The position numbers and the translations under genes are program-made. The notes below the pieces were generated by a model that was not told the DNA's origin, searched no databases, and saw only the letters and a program-made list of their open reading frames with translations. 31,035 nt of DNA from an uncultured Clostridia bacterium (GTDB taxonomy: Bacteria; Bacillota; Clostridia; TANB77; CAG-508). Location of the stretch: positions 1 through 31,035 of the forward strand of contig CAKOXV010000016.1 in assembly GCA_934130355.1 (NCBI GenBank), read 5' to 3'. Below, piece by piece: positions 1 to 9,248 of the stretch (position 1 is its first letter; the number at the start of each line of letters is the position of its first letter).

Positions 1-3000
1 GATTTATATAAAAATGCACAAATAGGTATTAAATTCCCATCAGATGTAGAAAATGTAGAATTAATATCAGAGCCAAACAAACAAAATGCAAATGAATTTA
101 CAATAAAAAATGTAAGATTTATCCCAGCAAACAAGATATTTTCAATTCAACTTCAAGGAGAACAAACAAAATATCCTGAATCAGATTTGATGCAACCATA
201 TGTACAACTAAATTTAAAAGTAACACTAAATAAAGAGGCTATGTCAAAAGCTGATGAGATAACATTGATATATGTAAATGAAAATGCAATACAATATGAA
301 GGTGGAGAAAGTTACGGAGCAGAGAAACAAGCAGTAGAAATATCAGCACCAAAGGAATTGATAAAGATATTCAATATAGATTCAAATACAAATACATCAA
401 GAACAGAAAAGATTTTACAACAAGTAAAACAAACAGATGTAGGAAAAGAATTTAAATTTGATGTTAAATTAATTAATAATAATGATACAGATATGAAAAA
501 CATAAGAGTAATTGGAAAATTACCAACAGAAGGAAATACAATACAAAATGAAACAAATACATTAATAACAAACTTAAAAAATATAGTAGCAGAAAATGCA
601 AAAATATATTATACAGAAAATAGTAATGCAACAGATGATGTTGAAAATACAGCAAATGGATGGACAGAAGAATTAAAAGAAAATGCAAAATTATATTTAA
701 TAAAAGTTGAACAATTAGCAATAGGAGAAAGTTTTGATGCAGAAGTAAGTATCCAAATGCCAAGTTCAATAAAAGAAAATGCAATTTCATTTACAGAATA
801 TGAAGTTGTATATGATACACAATTAAACACAAATGTAAAAGAAAGTTCTAGAGTAATCGGATTAAGTTCTTCATTAGTAGCAAGTGTAAAAGTTGAGACA
901 ACAGCACAAGTAGGGCGTGATACATTAAAAGATGGAGATGAAGTAAAAGAGGGAGAAGTTATAAAATATACAACAATAGTTAAAAACATTGGAACAACAA
1001 CTCTTGAAAATGTACAATTAAAACTAGATGTGCCAGAAGGAACTACTTATGTACAATTGAACAAAGTTACAGTTTTTGAAGGCGAGGATGAAACATTTAT
1101 AGATGTAACAGATGATACTTATAAAGAAATAACAGATACAGAACAGTTAAATAAATTAACAAATATGACAATACCACAATTAAATACAACAGAACCTTAT
1201 CAAATTGAATATGAAGTTAGAATTAATAAAGGAACAGAAAATACTAATATCATGCATAAAGCAGAGGTAGTATGCAACGGAGAAACGATAGAAAGTAACT
1301 CAATTAACAATACTATTAAAAAAGCTAATGTAAGAGTTACAATAAGAAAAACATATACAAATATACAAGCAATACCTGGAAATGAAATTGGATATGTAAT
1401 TAATGTTGAAAATTTAACAGATACTAAATTGAGTAATTTGAAATTAGAGATTCTAAGTGATGGAATTAATCTTATAGATTATTCAAACCTTACACATATT
1501 CAAAATGAAACAGAAACTGGTAAATTAAATGAGTCTAATAATATTATGATAAATGAGCTTTCACCAAATGGTATTAAAGCATATGGAATAACTACAAAAG
1601 TTAATTCTAATGCAGATATTGTAAAAATAAGTGCGATTGTTAATGATAGTCAAAACGAGAAATATAGATCTAATTTAATAACAGAAAAAGTACCAAATGT
1701 AGAAATTAAAATTGACATGAATAGTCCACAAGATAAAAAGACTATTTCAGAAGGAGATATTGTAGAATATAATATTGATATAACAAATTTAGGAGAAACT
1801 AATATTGATGTACTTATAACTGATATACTACCACAATTTTTACAAATACAATCAATTTCAGAAAACGGTGAAATAAAGACAGAAGAAGACTTTTCAAATT
1901 ATGCTTTTTATACAGCAAATATTGAAACAAGAAAAACGGTTATATTAAATATAAAGGCTAAAGTACAATATATACCTAACGAATATAATGGAAAGCCAAT
2001 AACAAACCAAGCAACAGCAACAATAAATGAAGAGTTTAAATATAATTCACAAATAGTAACACATATTTTAAAAGCAAATGGTTCACAAGAAGTTTCTGGA
2101 AATATAATAAGTGGATATGCATGGTTTGACGAAAACAAAAATGGTAGAAAAGACGTAACAGAAAATATAATACCAGATATAAATGTTAAAATATATGATA
2201 TGAAAAATAATAGTTTCGTTTCAGATGAAAGCGGAAATATAATACAAGTTCAAACAGATAGTAATGGAGAATATAGTTTTTCAAATATAAGTAATGGAAA
2301 ATATTTAGTAGTATTTGAATATGATACTGAAAAATATGAGTTTACAACAAAAAATGCAGAAGGAGTAGATACATCATTAAATTCAAAAGTAGACTTATAT
2401 AAAGTAAAAGTAATTGAAGGCGAAAAATATGTAGCAGCAATAGAAATAGAAAATTTAACAACAAATATGTTTGATATGAATATAGGATTAAAAGAAAAAT
2501 CAACAGAAAATCCACCAGAACATAAACCAGGAGATATCGTAAAACCAGAAGATCCAAACAATCCAGATAATCCAGACAACCCAAACAATCCTAACAATCC
2601 AGATAACCCAAATAATCCAGATGATACAAATAAAAAGAAAACAATAAGTGGATATGCATGGTTAGATACAAATAGAAATGGAATAAAGGATAATGATGAA
2701 ACAAACTTAAGTGGAATAAAAGTAAAAATATATGATGTTAACACAAAGAGTTATTTAAGAGATGAAAATAATAATGTAATAGAGACAATAACAGACAATA
2801 ATGGAAAATACGAATTAAAGAACATAACTCCAGGAGATTACAAGATATTATTTGAATATGATGTAGAAAAATATGAACCAACATTATATATGTTAGAAGG
2901 CGTAGATGCATCATTAATTTCTAAAGCAATGGCAAATGTAGTAAATATAGATGGAAAAGAAGAGAAAATAGCAGTAACAGATACAATAAGCGTTAAAGGA

Positions 3001-3669
3001 AATATAAGCAATATAAATATAGGACTAAAAGAAAAAGTAACATTTGACTTAGAGTTAGAAAAACATATAAGCAGAATAGTTGTACAAAATAGTAAAGGAA
3101 CAAAAGCATATGACTATAATAACAGTACATTAGCAAAAGTTGAAATACACAAAAAACAATTAAATAACTCACTAGTAGTAATAGAGTATTCAATAAAAGT
3201 AAAAAACACTGGAGATATAGCAGGATATGCAAAAAATGTAGTAGATTATTTACCAAATGGATTAACATTTAGTTCAGAATTGAACCAAGATTGGTACCTA
3301 ATAGGAAACAATTTACATACAAAGAAACTAGAAAATGAAGAGATAAAACCAGGAGAAGAAAAAGAGATAAAATTAGTTTTAACAAAAGTTATGACAGCAG
3401 ATAATGTAGGCTTAATAAATAATAGAGCAGAAATATATGAAGATTATAATAAATATGGAGAAGCTGATATAGACTCAAAACCAAACAACCAAAACATAAA
3501 AGAAGATGACATGAATGCAGCAGATGTAATAATAGCAATTTCAACAGGTGGAGCAACAAGTGTATACATAGTATTATTTATAATAAATATAATATTAATT
3601 TCAGCAGCAATATATCTTTTAATAAAAAACAATATAATAAATATACCAAGAAATAGAGAAAGGAGGTAA
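1..3669 (+). CDS. Large surface protein with DUF11 and SdrD_B repeats, 5' partial
   Basis: The frame is open from base 1, so the first ATG/TTG near 187-190 is internal and the N-terminus lies outside the window; 1222 residues are visible. It is Asn/Thr/Lys-rich and made of repeated beta-sandwich modules. DUF11-type repeats fill residues ~1-690. Two SdrD_B-like domains at ~700-830 and ~881-1010 both open with ISGYAW followed by a Ca-binding-like loop (DENKNGRKD, DTNRNGIKD). They are separated by a Pro/Asn/Asp linker at ~838-878. Another DUF11-like module follows at ~1015-1150, then ISTGGAT, a hydrophobic segment (~1187-1210) and a basic tail (NIPRNRERR). This is the layout of a cell-wall or membrane-anchored stalk protein, but there is no LPXTG. 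The next gene starts 5 nt after the stop, so the two are co-transcribed. Ligand and exact role are unknown. Confidence 0.85.
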   Translation, partial: DLYKNAQIGIKFPSDVENVELISEPNKQNANEFTIKNVRFIPANKIFSIQLQGEQTKYPESDLMQPYVQLNLKVTLNKEAMSKADEITLIYVNENAIQYEGGESYGAEKQAVEISAPKELIKIFNIDSNTNTSRTEKILQQVKQTDVGKEFKFDVKLINNNDTDMKNIRVIGKLPTEGNTIQNETNTLITNLKNIVAENAKIYYTENSNATDDVENTANGWTEELKENAKLYLIKVEQLAIGESFDAEVSIQMPSSIKENAISFTEYEVVYDTQLNTNVKESSRVIGLSSSLVASVKVETTAQVGRDTLKDGDEVKEGEVIKYTTIVKNIGTTTLENVQLKLDVPEGTTYVQLNKVTVFEGEDETFIDVTDDTYKEITDTEQLNKLTNMTIPQLNTTEPYQIEYEVRINKGTENTNIMHKAEVVCNGETIESNSINNTIKKANVRVTIRKTYTNIQAIPGNEIGYVINVENLTDTKLSNLKLEILSDGINLIDYSNLTHIQNETETGKLNESNNIMINELSPNGIKAYGITTKVNSNADIVKISAIVNDSQNEKYRSNLITEKVPNVEIKIDMNSPQDKKTISEGDIVEYNIDITNLGETNIDVLITDILPQFLQIQSISENGEIKTEEDFSNYAFYTANIETRKTVILNIKAKVQYIPNEYNGKPITNQATATINEEFKYNSQIVTHILKANGSQEVSGNIISGYAWFDENKNGRKDVTENIIPDINVKIYDMKNNSFVSDESGNIIQVQTDSNGEYSFSNISNGKYLVVFEYDTEKYEFTTKNAEGVDTSLNSKVDLYKVKVIEGEKYVAAIEIENLTTNMFDMNIGLKEKSTENPPEHKPGDIVKPEDPNNPDNPDNPNNPNNPDNPNNPDDTNKKKTISGYAWLDTNRNGIKDNDETNLSGIKVKIYDVNTKSYLRDENNNVIETITDNNGKYELKNITPGDYKILFEYDVEKYEPTLYMLEGVDASLISKAMANVVNIDGKEEKIAVTDTISVKGNISNINIGLKEKVTFDLELEKHISRIVVQNSKGTKAYDYNNSTLAKVEIHKKQLNNSLVVIEYSIKVKNTGDIAGYAKNVVDYLPNGLTFSSELNQDWYLIGNNLHTKKLENEEIKPGEEKEIKLVLTKVMTADNVGLINNRAEIYEDYNKYGEADIDSKPNNQNIKEDDMNAADVIIAISTGGATSVYIVLFIINIILISAAIYLLIKNNIINIPRNRERR

Positions 3670-3674
3670 ACCAG

Positions 3675-6600
3675 ATGAAGAGAATAGCAAAAATTTTACC
3701 AATATTTCTAATAATCATTACAATGATAATTGTTCTAACGACATTAACTAATAAGTTGTTTGCAGGATCATATACATATAATGCCTGGCGTAATGGACCT
3801 TATTATGATGCAAGAAGTGATACATATGTGGGAAGTTCTTCAGACATAAATAATTATGATAATGTTTATTGTTTACAACACAGAGCAGTATTAAGAAAAC
3901 AATATTATTACAAATATGCTTATAAAGTAAGATTAAATGGCACAAAAGCAACTATTATTGAAGGAAATTCAAATCCTAACGCAAGTGAAAAAATTATAAA
4001 CGAAACAGATTTATTTGCTAACAACGTGATGGGAGCAATATTATGTGAGTCAGAAGGTAGAAATGATGTGCTAGGACATGGTAGTAACAATGATTGGGGA
4101 GGACAAAGACAATCTCAATTTGCACTATGGTTATACTTTGAGACTTGGTGTAAGAGTAATGGCCTTTCAAGTTATGTATATGGACAAACAACTTTTCCAA
4201 TTAATGGAACAGTTGGTACTAAGTGGGTAAATGAATACGCTTGGATTGCGACTTATTTATACCATTATGGAATTCCACCTATGGATAGTGATGAATGGGA
4301 AAATCGTCAACGCGAAGGAGAGAAGTATATAAATAGCTTAATACCTAAATATAAAGCTTATGCGGCAGAAAAAGATTATAATGCTACTTTATATATTTTT
4401 ACACATGGTAACGCACAAAATTTAATGATTGTAGAAAGAGAAGAACCAACAGAAAAAGGAATTACAGTAGAAAAACAATGGAATGATGGCGAAAATAAAT
4501 ATGGAATGAGAAGAGAAATCCAAGTAAAATTATTAGCAAATGGTGTTGAAACAGGAGAAACAAAAACTTTAAATCAAGCAAATGGATGGAAAGAAACATT
4601 TACAAGATTAGCAAGTGATGATTCAATTACATATTCAGTTGAAGAGGTAAACCCTCCTGAAGGATATAAGAGTGAAATAATATCGACTGGAACAGGTTAT
4701 AGTTTTAAAATAAAAAATACATTGCAAACACAAGTACAAGTTGTAAAACAATGGGATGACATGAATGACCTTTCTGAAATAAGACCATCATCAATAAATG
4801 TAACGCTATATTCAAATGGAACCTCTACAGGAAAAACTGCAACATTAAATGAAAGTAATCAGTGGACAGCAGTATTTAATAATTTAGACAAATATGATGC
4901 AAACGGAAAAGAGATTAATTATACAATACAAGAAGAGACAATAAATAGATATACACAAACAGGAGACAATAAGACTGTAGATGATAAAGGAAATATAACA
5001 ATAACATTAAAAAATAAATATGAACCAAAATATGATGGTTATATAGAAATAGAAGGAAAAGTATGGTTAGATAAACCAGATGGAAAAGCAAATGTAATAA
5101 ATGGAACATTAGATAGTGATGAATCAGGAATAGAAGGAATAAAAGTAGTATTAAAAGATGCAAATGGAAATCAATTTGATGCAACATCATATACAACAAC
5201 AAGAGCAGATGGAAGCTATACAATAAAAGTAAACTATGATAATAGTCAAAAAATATATAAATTATATGAAAATGTAGAAACAGTAAGAACAAAATTAAAT
5301 ACAGCATATGTAGAATTTGAATATGATGGATTAAAATATACAACAGTAGCAACATCAAATACAGGAGCAGATAAATCAAGAGGAATAGAAGACGAAACAA
5401 GAAGAAGTGCAATAGATGGAACATTTACAAGAGTAACATCAGGAACAAAAACATTATCAGAAGTAAGTTATGATGAAAGAAAAATAACAGCATCAACAAA
5501 GAATGTTATAACATCATTTAATAACTATAAAGCAGTAGCAGAAAATACAGGTTCAAGAACAGAAACAGCAACAATAAAATATTGTAATGGAAATGGAACA
5601 TATGTAAAAACAGATCCTATAGAAAGCTGGAAGATGGTAACAGGAAACCATACATGTCCAAACTGTCAAGGAAGTGGACATATATTAAAAACATTTGATG
5701 TAACAATAGAGAAAATACAAAATGTAAACTTAGGATTATTCTTAAGAGAGCAACCAGATATATCAATAAATTCAACAATAAGTCAAGCAGAAGTAACAAT
5801 GAATGGACAAAAATATACATACAAATATAATGCAGTAGTACCAAGTGAGAATGATGCAGATGTAAAAGCACAATTCCAAAACAAACAATCATATACATAT
5901 AGAACACCAGTAAACCCAGCAAATATAGCATATGTAAAAGAAGAAGCAAGAGATGCAATGAGTATGTATATAACATATGTAGTAAAAGTAACAAATGAAT
6001 CATCAAATTTAAGAGCAACAATATATAACATAATAAATTGTTTTGATTCAAGATATGAACTAGTAAGCATAACAAAAGACGGAAAAGAAATAACGGGAAC
6101 AGCGTCAAATTCAACAATATATAATAAAGATGACACAAGTGAAACAGACTTTAATGAAGTTCTAATAAAGGGATTAGACATAAAATTAGAGCCAGAAGAA
6201 ACAAGTTCAGCAATATACTTAAAATACAAAGTAAGTACAGATGCAATAATAGGATTGCTTAACGAAGATGCAACATTAAGTAATGTAGTAGAAATAGAAT
6301 CATATTCAACAGAATATAGTGATACAACATTATATGCAGAACAAAGATCAGGAGGAAGAACAGGACAACAATATGGAGGATATGATAAAGATTCACATCC
6401 AGGAAATGCAGGAATAAAAGTACAAGAAGTAAATTACACATATACATATACAGATAGTAATGGAGTAAAACAAACAAGAGTATATGAAAAAGTAAGAGTA
6501 CTAAAATCAACAGAAAATCTAATAAAATACACATTACCAGATGGAACAGTAGTAGATATGCCAGAAGATGATACAGATATAGCACCATCATTACTATTAT

Positions 6601-8258
6601 CTAAAGAGAATGAAGAAAGAATATTATCAGGAAATGTATGGGAAGATACAGATGCAGATAATGGAAGTGGAGCAGATAACTTTAGATTAGGAGATGGAAA
6701 AAGAGGAGATAATGAAAAAGGTGTAGCAAATGTAAAAGTAGAACTTCATAAAGTTAATGCAGACGGAAGTGTTGCAGATACACCAACAACATTATATAAA
6801 GTTAATGCAGATGGAACAATTCAAACAAAACAAGCTATAGCATATTCAAATGGAGATGGATATTACTCATTTGGAGAAAAAGAAGGATATTCAGTAGTAA
6901 CAGATACATATATAATTAAGTTCGTATATGGTGCAGGAATAACAACAGAAGGTGGAACAATAACATCAGCAATAGATGGATCAAATATAAATGCAAGAGA
7001 TTATAAATCAACAATAATAGCAGAAGGAACGGAATTATATAAAGTATATAAAGGAACAAGCAATAGTGAAGAATGGCATCTAAACTTAGAAAAAGGACGT
7101 TCAATAGCAGTAGATCAAGTAGAACAAAGAGTAGCAATAAAAGATTTACAATATAGTAACTTTGAGACACCAATAAGTATAGAAGCATATAGTAAACCAT
7201 TTAAAGCACAAGTAGAGAATGATCCAAGTGCAGAAAAAGCATCAGAAGTAGAAGCAAGTGGAGAAACGAAATTTGGAAAAGAATTGAATGTGTTTGACTT
7301 TGGAATTATAGAAAGAGCAAGAGAAGACATATTTGTAGAAAAAACAATAAGTCATATAAAAATAACATTAGCAAATGGTCAAGAATTAGTAAATGGAAAT
7401 CCATATACAGATAATTTAAGCTATGTAAAAACAATGGGATTTGGACAAAAAATAACAAATGGAAGTCTAGCAAGAAATGCATTAGATAAACAGATGTTAA
7501 TAGAAATGGATGCAGAGTTAGTTCAAGGGGCAACAATGGAAGTAGAATATGTACTTACAGTAAGAAATAATAGTGAAAAAGATTATGATTATTACTTAGG
7601 AGATACAGCAGAAACATATGATGCAACAAAATTAAGAACAGAATACTATTATTTTGGAACAAACAATGAAGGAAGTACAGAGGTAACAAGTTCAGTAAAT
7701 GAAGTAGTAGACTATGTAGATGCAGAACTTATATATGAGTTTGATGATTCAACATTGTGGCAAAAGAAGACAGCAGATGATTTAAGAGCAGAAGGAGAAG
7801 AAAAAGTAAATGAATTAACAAGCAAAGAATTAAAAGACAACAAATATGTAGCTTATGTAACAGAACAATTTAGTAATTTAAAACCAGGAGAGACAAAAAC
7901 AGTTACAGCAAAAGCAACAAGAGTATTAGCAAATAAAGATGAAAATGTATATGAAAATCATTTAGAGATATTAAAGATAGATGCAAAAACAGCAAGAACA
8001 ACAAAAGCAACAGGAGAAGACAAAGAATATAAGATGGGTAATTATGTACCAAGTACAGAAACAAGAAAAGTAAGCACAAGCTCAGACTTAGAGCAAGCAG
8101 GATTACATGAACAAGATGATGATAGAGTAAGAATAATAATTACACCACCAACAGGAGCAACAAATAATATAATGATTTACATAGTAATAGCATTAGTAAC
8201 TTTAGTTGTAGTAGCAGGAGCTATAATATTAATAAAAAGAAAAGCTTTTAATAAGTAA
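3675..8258 (+). CDS. Giant thioester-domain adhesin with Cna_B/SdrD_B stalk
   Basis: 1527 aa; ATG preceded by AGGAGG at 3661-3666. Residues 1-30 form a signal peptide. Residues ~33-250 resemble a Gram-positive thioester domain (TED): YC at Cys66 and SQFALW at Gln148 fit the Cys and the TQxAIW Gln that form the internal thioester used for covalent attachment to target amines. Two Cna_B domains follow. Each has candidate isopeptide residues: Lys267/Glu323-324/Asn348 and Lys358/Glu420-421/Asn447. SdrD_B-like modules begin at ~455 and ~984, with DUF11-like stretches between and after them. Residues 637-668 carry YCNGNG and CPNCQGSGH, a DnaJ-like zinc motif. The C-terminus has TPPTGA (1490-1495), a membrane helix (~1499-1519) and a KRKAFNK tail, so anchoring is sortase-like or purely membrane. 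It probably works with the upstream surface protein. The TED call rests on motifs only. Confidence 0.85.
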   Translation: MKRIAKILPIFLIIITMIIVLTTLTNKLFAGSYTYNAWRNGPYYDARSDTYVGSSSDINNYDNVYCLQHRAVLRKQYYYKYAYKVRLNGTKATIIEGNSNPNASEKIINETDLFANNVMGAILCESEGRNDVLGHGSNNDWGGQRQSQFALWLYFETWCKSNGLSSYVYGQTTFPINGTVGTKWVNEYAWIATYLYHYGIPPMDSDEWENRQREGEKYINSLIPKYKAYAAEKDYNATLYIFTHGNAQNLMIVEREEPTEKGITVEKQWNDGENKYGMRREIQVKLLANGVETGETKTLNQANGWKETFTRLASDDSITYSVEEVNPPEGYKSEIISTGTGYSFKIKNTLQTQVQVVKQWDDMNDLSEIRPSSINVTLYSNGTSTGKTATLNESNQWTAVFNNLDKYDANGKEINYTIQEETINRYTQTGDNKTVDDKGNITITLKNKYEPKYDGYIEIEGKVWLDKPDGKANVINGTLDSDESGIEGIKVVLKDANGNQFDATSYTTTRADGSYTIKVNYDNSQKIYKLYENVETVRTKLNTAYVEFEYDGLKYTTVATSNTGADKSRGIEDETRRSAIDGTFTRVTSGTKTLSEVSYDERKITASTKNVITSFNNYKAVAENTGSRTETATIKYCNGNGTYVKTDPIESWKMVTGNHTCPNCQGSGHILKTFDVTIEKIQNVNLGLFLREQPDISINSTISQAEVTMNGQKYTYKYNAVVPSENDADVKAQFQNKQSYTYRTPVNPANIAYVKEEARDAMSMYITYVVKVTNESSNLRATIYNIINCFDSRYELVSITKDGKEITGTASNSTIYNKDDTSETDFNEVLIKGLDIKLEPEETSSAIYLKYKVSTDAIIGLLNEDATLSNVVEIESYSTEYSDTTLYAEQRSGGRTGQQYGGYDKDSHPGNAGIKVQEVNYTYTYTDSNGVKQTRVYEKVRVLKSTENLIKYTLPDGTVVDMPEDDTDIAPSLLLSKENEERILSGNVWEDTDADNGSGADNFRLGDGKRGDNEKGVANVKVELHKVNADGSVADTPTTLYKVNADGTIQTKQAIAYSNGDGYYSFGEKEGYSVVTDTYIIKFVYGAGITTEGGTITSAIDGSNINARDYKSTIIAEGTELYKVYKGTSNSEEWHLNLEKGRSIAVDQVEQRVAIKDLQYSNFETPISIEAYSKPFKAQVENDPSAEKASEVEASGETKFGKELNVFDFGIIERAREDIFVEKTISHIKITLANGQELVNGNPYTDNLSYVKTMGFGQKITNGSLARNALDKQMLIEMDAELVQGATMEVEYVLTVRNNSEKDYDYYLGDTAETYDATKLRTEYYYFGTNNEGSTEVTSSVNEVVDYVDAELIYEFDDSTLWQKKTADDLRAEGEEKVNELTSKELKDNKYVAYVTEQFSNLKPGETKTVTAKATRVLANKDENVYENHLEILKIDAKTARTTKATGEDKEYKMGNYVPSTETRKVSTSSDLEQAGLHEQDDDRVRIIITPPTGATNNIMIYIVIALVTLVVVAGAIILIKRKAFNK

Positions 8259-8278
8259 AACTTTCTAAAAAACTAAAA

Positions 8279-8313
8279 AAAGAGCCTACTTGATATTGAC
8301 AAGTAGGCTCTTT
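8279..8313 (+). terminator. Terminator of the surface-protein operon
   Basis: A perfect 14-bp stem (8279-8292 with 8300-8313) with a 7-nt loop starts 20 nt after the adhesin stop. The T-tract is short (three T). The loop and right arm overlap the tRNA-Lys promoter. Confidence 0.8.
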
Positions 8314-8324
8314 AGTATTATAAT
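8296..8324 (+). promoter_or_regulatory. Consensus sigma-A promoter for tRNA-Lys
   Basis: TTGACA at 8296-8301, 17-nt spacer, TATAAT at 8319-8324: both hexamers are perfect. Predicted initiation is near 8331, about 11 nt upstream of the mature tRNA. The -35 lies in the loop of the preceding terminator hairpin. Confidence 0.85.
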
Positions 8325-8341
8325 AATTTATGTTATTATAT

Positions 8342-8417
8342 GCACCATTAGCTCAGCTGGTAGAGCAACAGACTCTTAATCTGGCGGTCCTCGGTTCGAT
8401 TCCGAGATGGTGCACCA
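8342..8417 (+). tRNA. tRNA-Lys (CTT)
   Basis: Full cloverleaf: acceptor GCACCAT pairs with ATGGTGC, D-arm GCTC/GAGC, anticodon loop CTCTTAA (anticodon CTT, Lys), T-arm CTCGG/CCGAG with TTCGATT loop, and encoded CCA. One mismatch (A27-G43) sits at the base of the anticodon stem. Confidence 0.95.
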
Positions 8418-8420
8418 ATT

Positions 8421-8447
8421 TAATACCCTTTAGGGTATTATTTTTTT
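8421..8447 (+). terminator. tRNA-Lys terminator
   Basis: A 7-bp stem AATACCC/GGGTATT (8422-8428 with 8433-8439), a 4-nt loop, then seven T at 8441-8447, starting right after the tRNA CCA. Confidence 0.85.
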
Positions 8448-8519
8448 GTCCAACAACAAAAGGAACTTTGAATTATCTAGAAAAAACATGGACTTTTATA
8501 GAGTGTCAATCTATTAAAC

Positions 8520-8548
8520 TTGAATTAATTCACATAATATGGTATAAT
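8520..8548 (+). promoter_or_regulatory. Promoter of the 8644 gene
   Basis: TTGAAT at 8520-8525, 17-nt spacer, TATAAT at 8543-8548, with an extended -10 (TGG before TATAAT). It leaves an untranslated leader of about 85-90 nt before the ATG at 8644. The leader contains a short CACA/TGTG inverted repeat but nothing I recognise as a riboswitch. Confidence 0.75.
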
Positions 8549-8643
8549 AATATTATACTCATTAGGAGTTTGGTTGAGAGTTCACAATTGAGTGTGCTTT
8601 TATAGGCTCCCTGTAAAAACAACATATAAAGGAGACATTTACA

Positions 8644-9210
8644 ATGAAAAGGAACAAGACTATTTACTTCGTAGGCACAACCTGTGATAATCAAGATGTA
8701 TACTGTAACGAAGGTAAATTTATGAGACTGTCTGATGTGCAGAAAAAACTCATTGCAGAAGCTTTGCCTCACATAGTGTACAAGCAGTTTCCATTAGTGT
8801 ATACGTTTTGTTTTAATCGGATTGTCGGTTCAACTTTTCTTATAGAGGTTGAAGATGACCAAAAGAACGATGTTTTCTGGGTTTATCGCAAATTTAACAC
8901 TAGATGGAAAGTTCCTGCAGTTTTTGACGCTACTCCACGAATGACTACTTACATGACCCTACTTTTCTGTCGTTGTGAAGACAGAGTGTTTATAGGTGAC
9001 TGTTACTTTGGAAAGCGTACTCTTCCACTTCCATGCAATCCGGATGCTCGTAAACAGGGAACTTACTTTGTGAAAAAATGCCAAATTTTTTGGCGAAATC
9101 ATGCTTTGATTATCCCTCGAGAAGAGGTTGACATTCAGAAAACGCTTAAAACCTTGAATGAGGAAGAAGCAAAGCGTTTTCTGGAACTTGTCAATTCAGA
9201 TAATGCATGA
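8644..9210 (+). CDS. Unrecognised 188-aa protein, probably horizontally acquired
   Basis: The ATG follows AAAGGAG at ~8629-8635. The product is predicted soluble and basic, with no signal peptide or membrane segment. It is rich in Cys and aromatic residues, with clusters around CDNQDVYC near the N-terminus and FCRCEDRVFIGDC in the middle, and it ends in a Glu-rich helical segment. I do not recognise the family. Base and codon use differ sharply from the neighbours: CGT/CGA/CGC arginine, CTT/CTG leucine and C/G-ending codons, where neighbours use mainly AGA, TTA and A-ending codons. It has its own promoter and terminator and sits just downstream of a tRNA, a common insertion point. Acquisition by transfer is inferred from this. 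Function is unknown. Confidence 0.75.
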   Translation: MKRNKTIYFVGTTCDNQDVYCNEGKFMRLSDVQKKLIAEALPHIVYKQFPLVYTFCFNRIVGSTFLIEVEDDQKNDVFWVYRKFNTRWKVPAVFDATPRMTTYMTLLFCRCEDRVFIGDCYFGKRTLPLPCNPDARKQGTYFVKKCQIFWRNHALIIPREEVDIQKTLKTLNEEEAKRFLELVNSDNA

Positions 9211-9216
9211 TACTCT

Positions 9217-9242
9217 AGCCCTGGGTGTACCTAGGGCTTTTT
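9217..9242 (+). terminator. Terminator of the 8644 gene
   Basis: AGCCCTGGGT at 9217-9226 pairs with ACCTAGGGCT at 9229-9238 (one G-U; the innermost pairs open to give a loop), followed by a T-run. It may also serve the convergent gene ending at 9249. Confidence 0.8.
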
Positions 9243-9248
9243 AATATT

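Noticed and set aside
2514..2635. Short tandem repeats resembling a CRISPR-like or microsatellite array
   Set aside because: They encode the Pro/Asn/Asp linker in frame within the surface protein; there are no spacers.
473..7536. Many Leu/Ile-rich minus-strand open frames opposite the two surface-protein genes
   Set aside because: They arise from A-rich, T-poor coding on the plus strand (stop codons rare in the antisense frames), and their composition is not protein-like.
8330..8605. 91-aa open frame covering the tRNA-Lys
   Set aside because: Its first half is the translated tRNA and terminator; it has no ribosome-binding site and lies across the 8520-8548 promoter.
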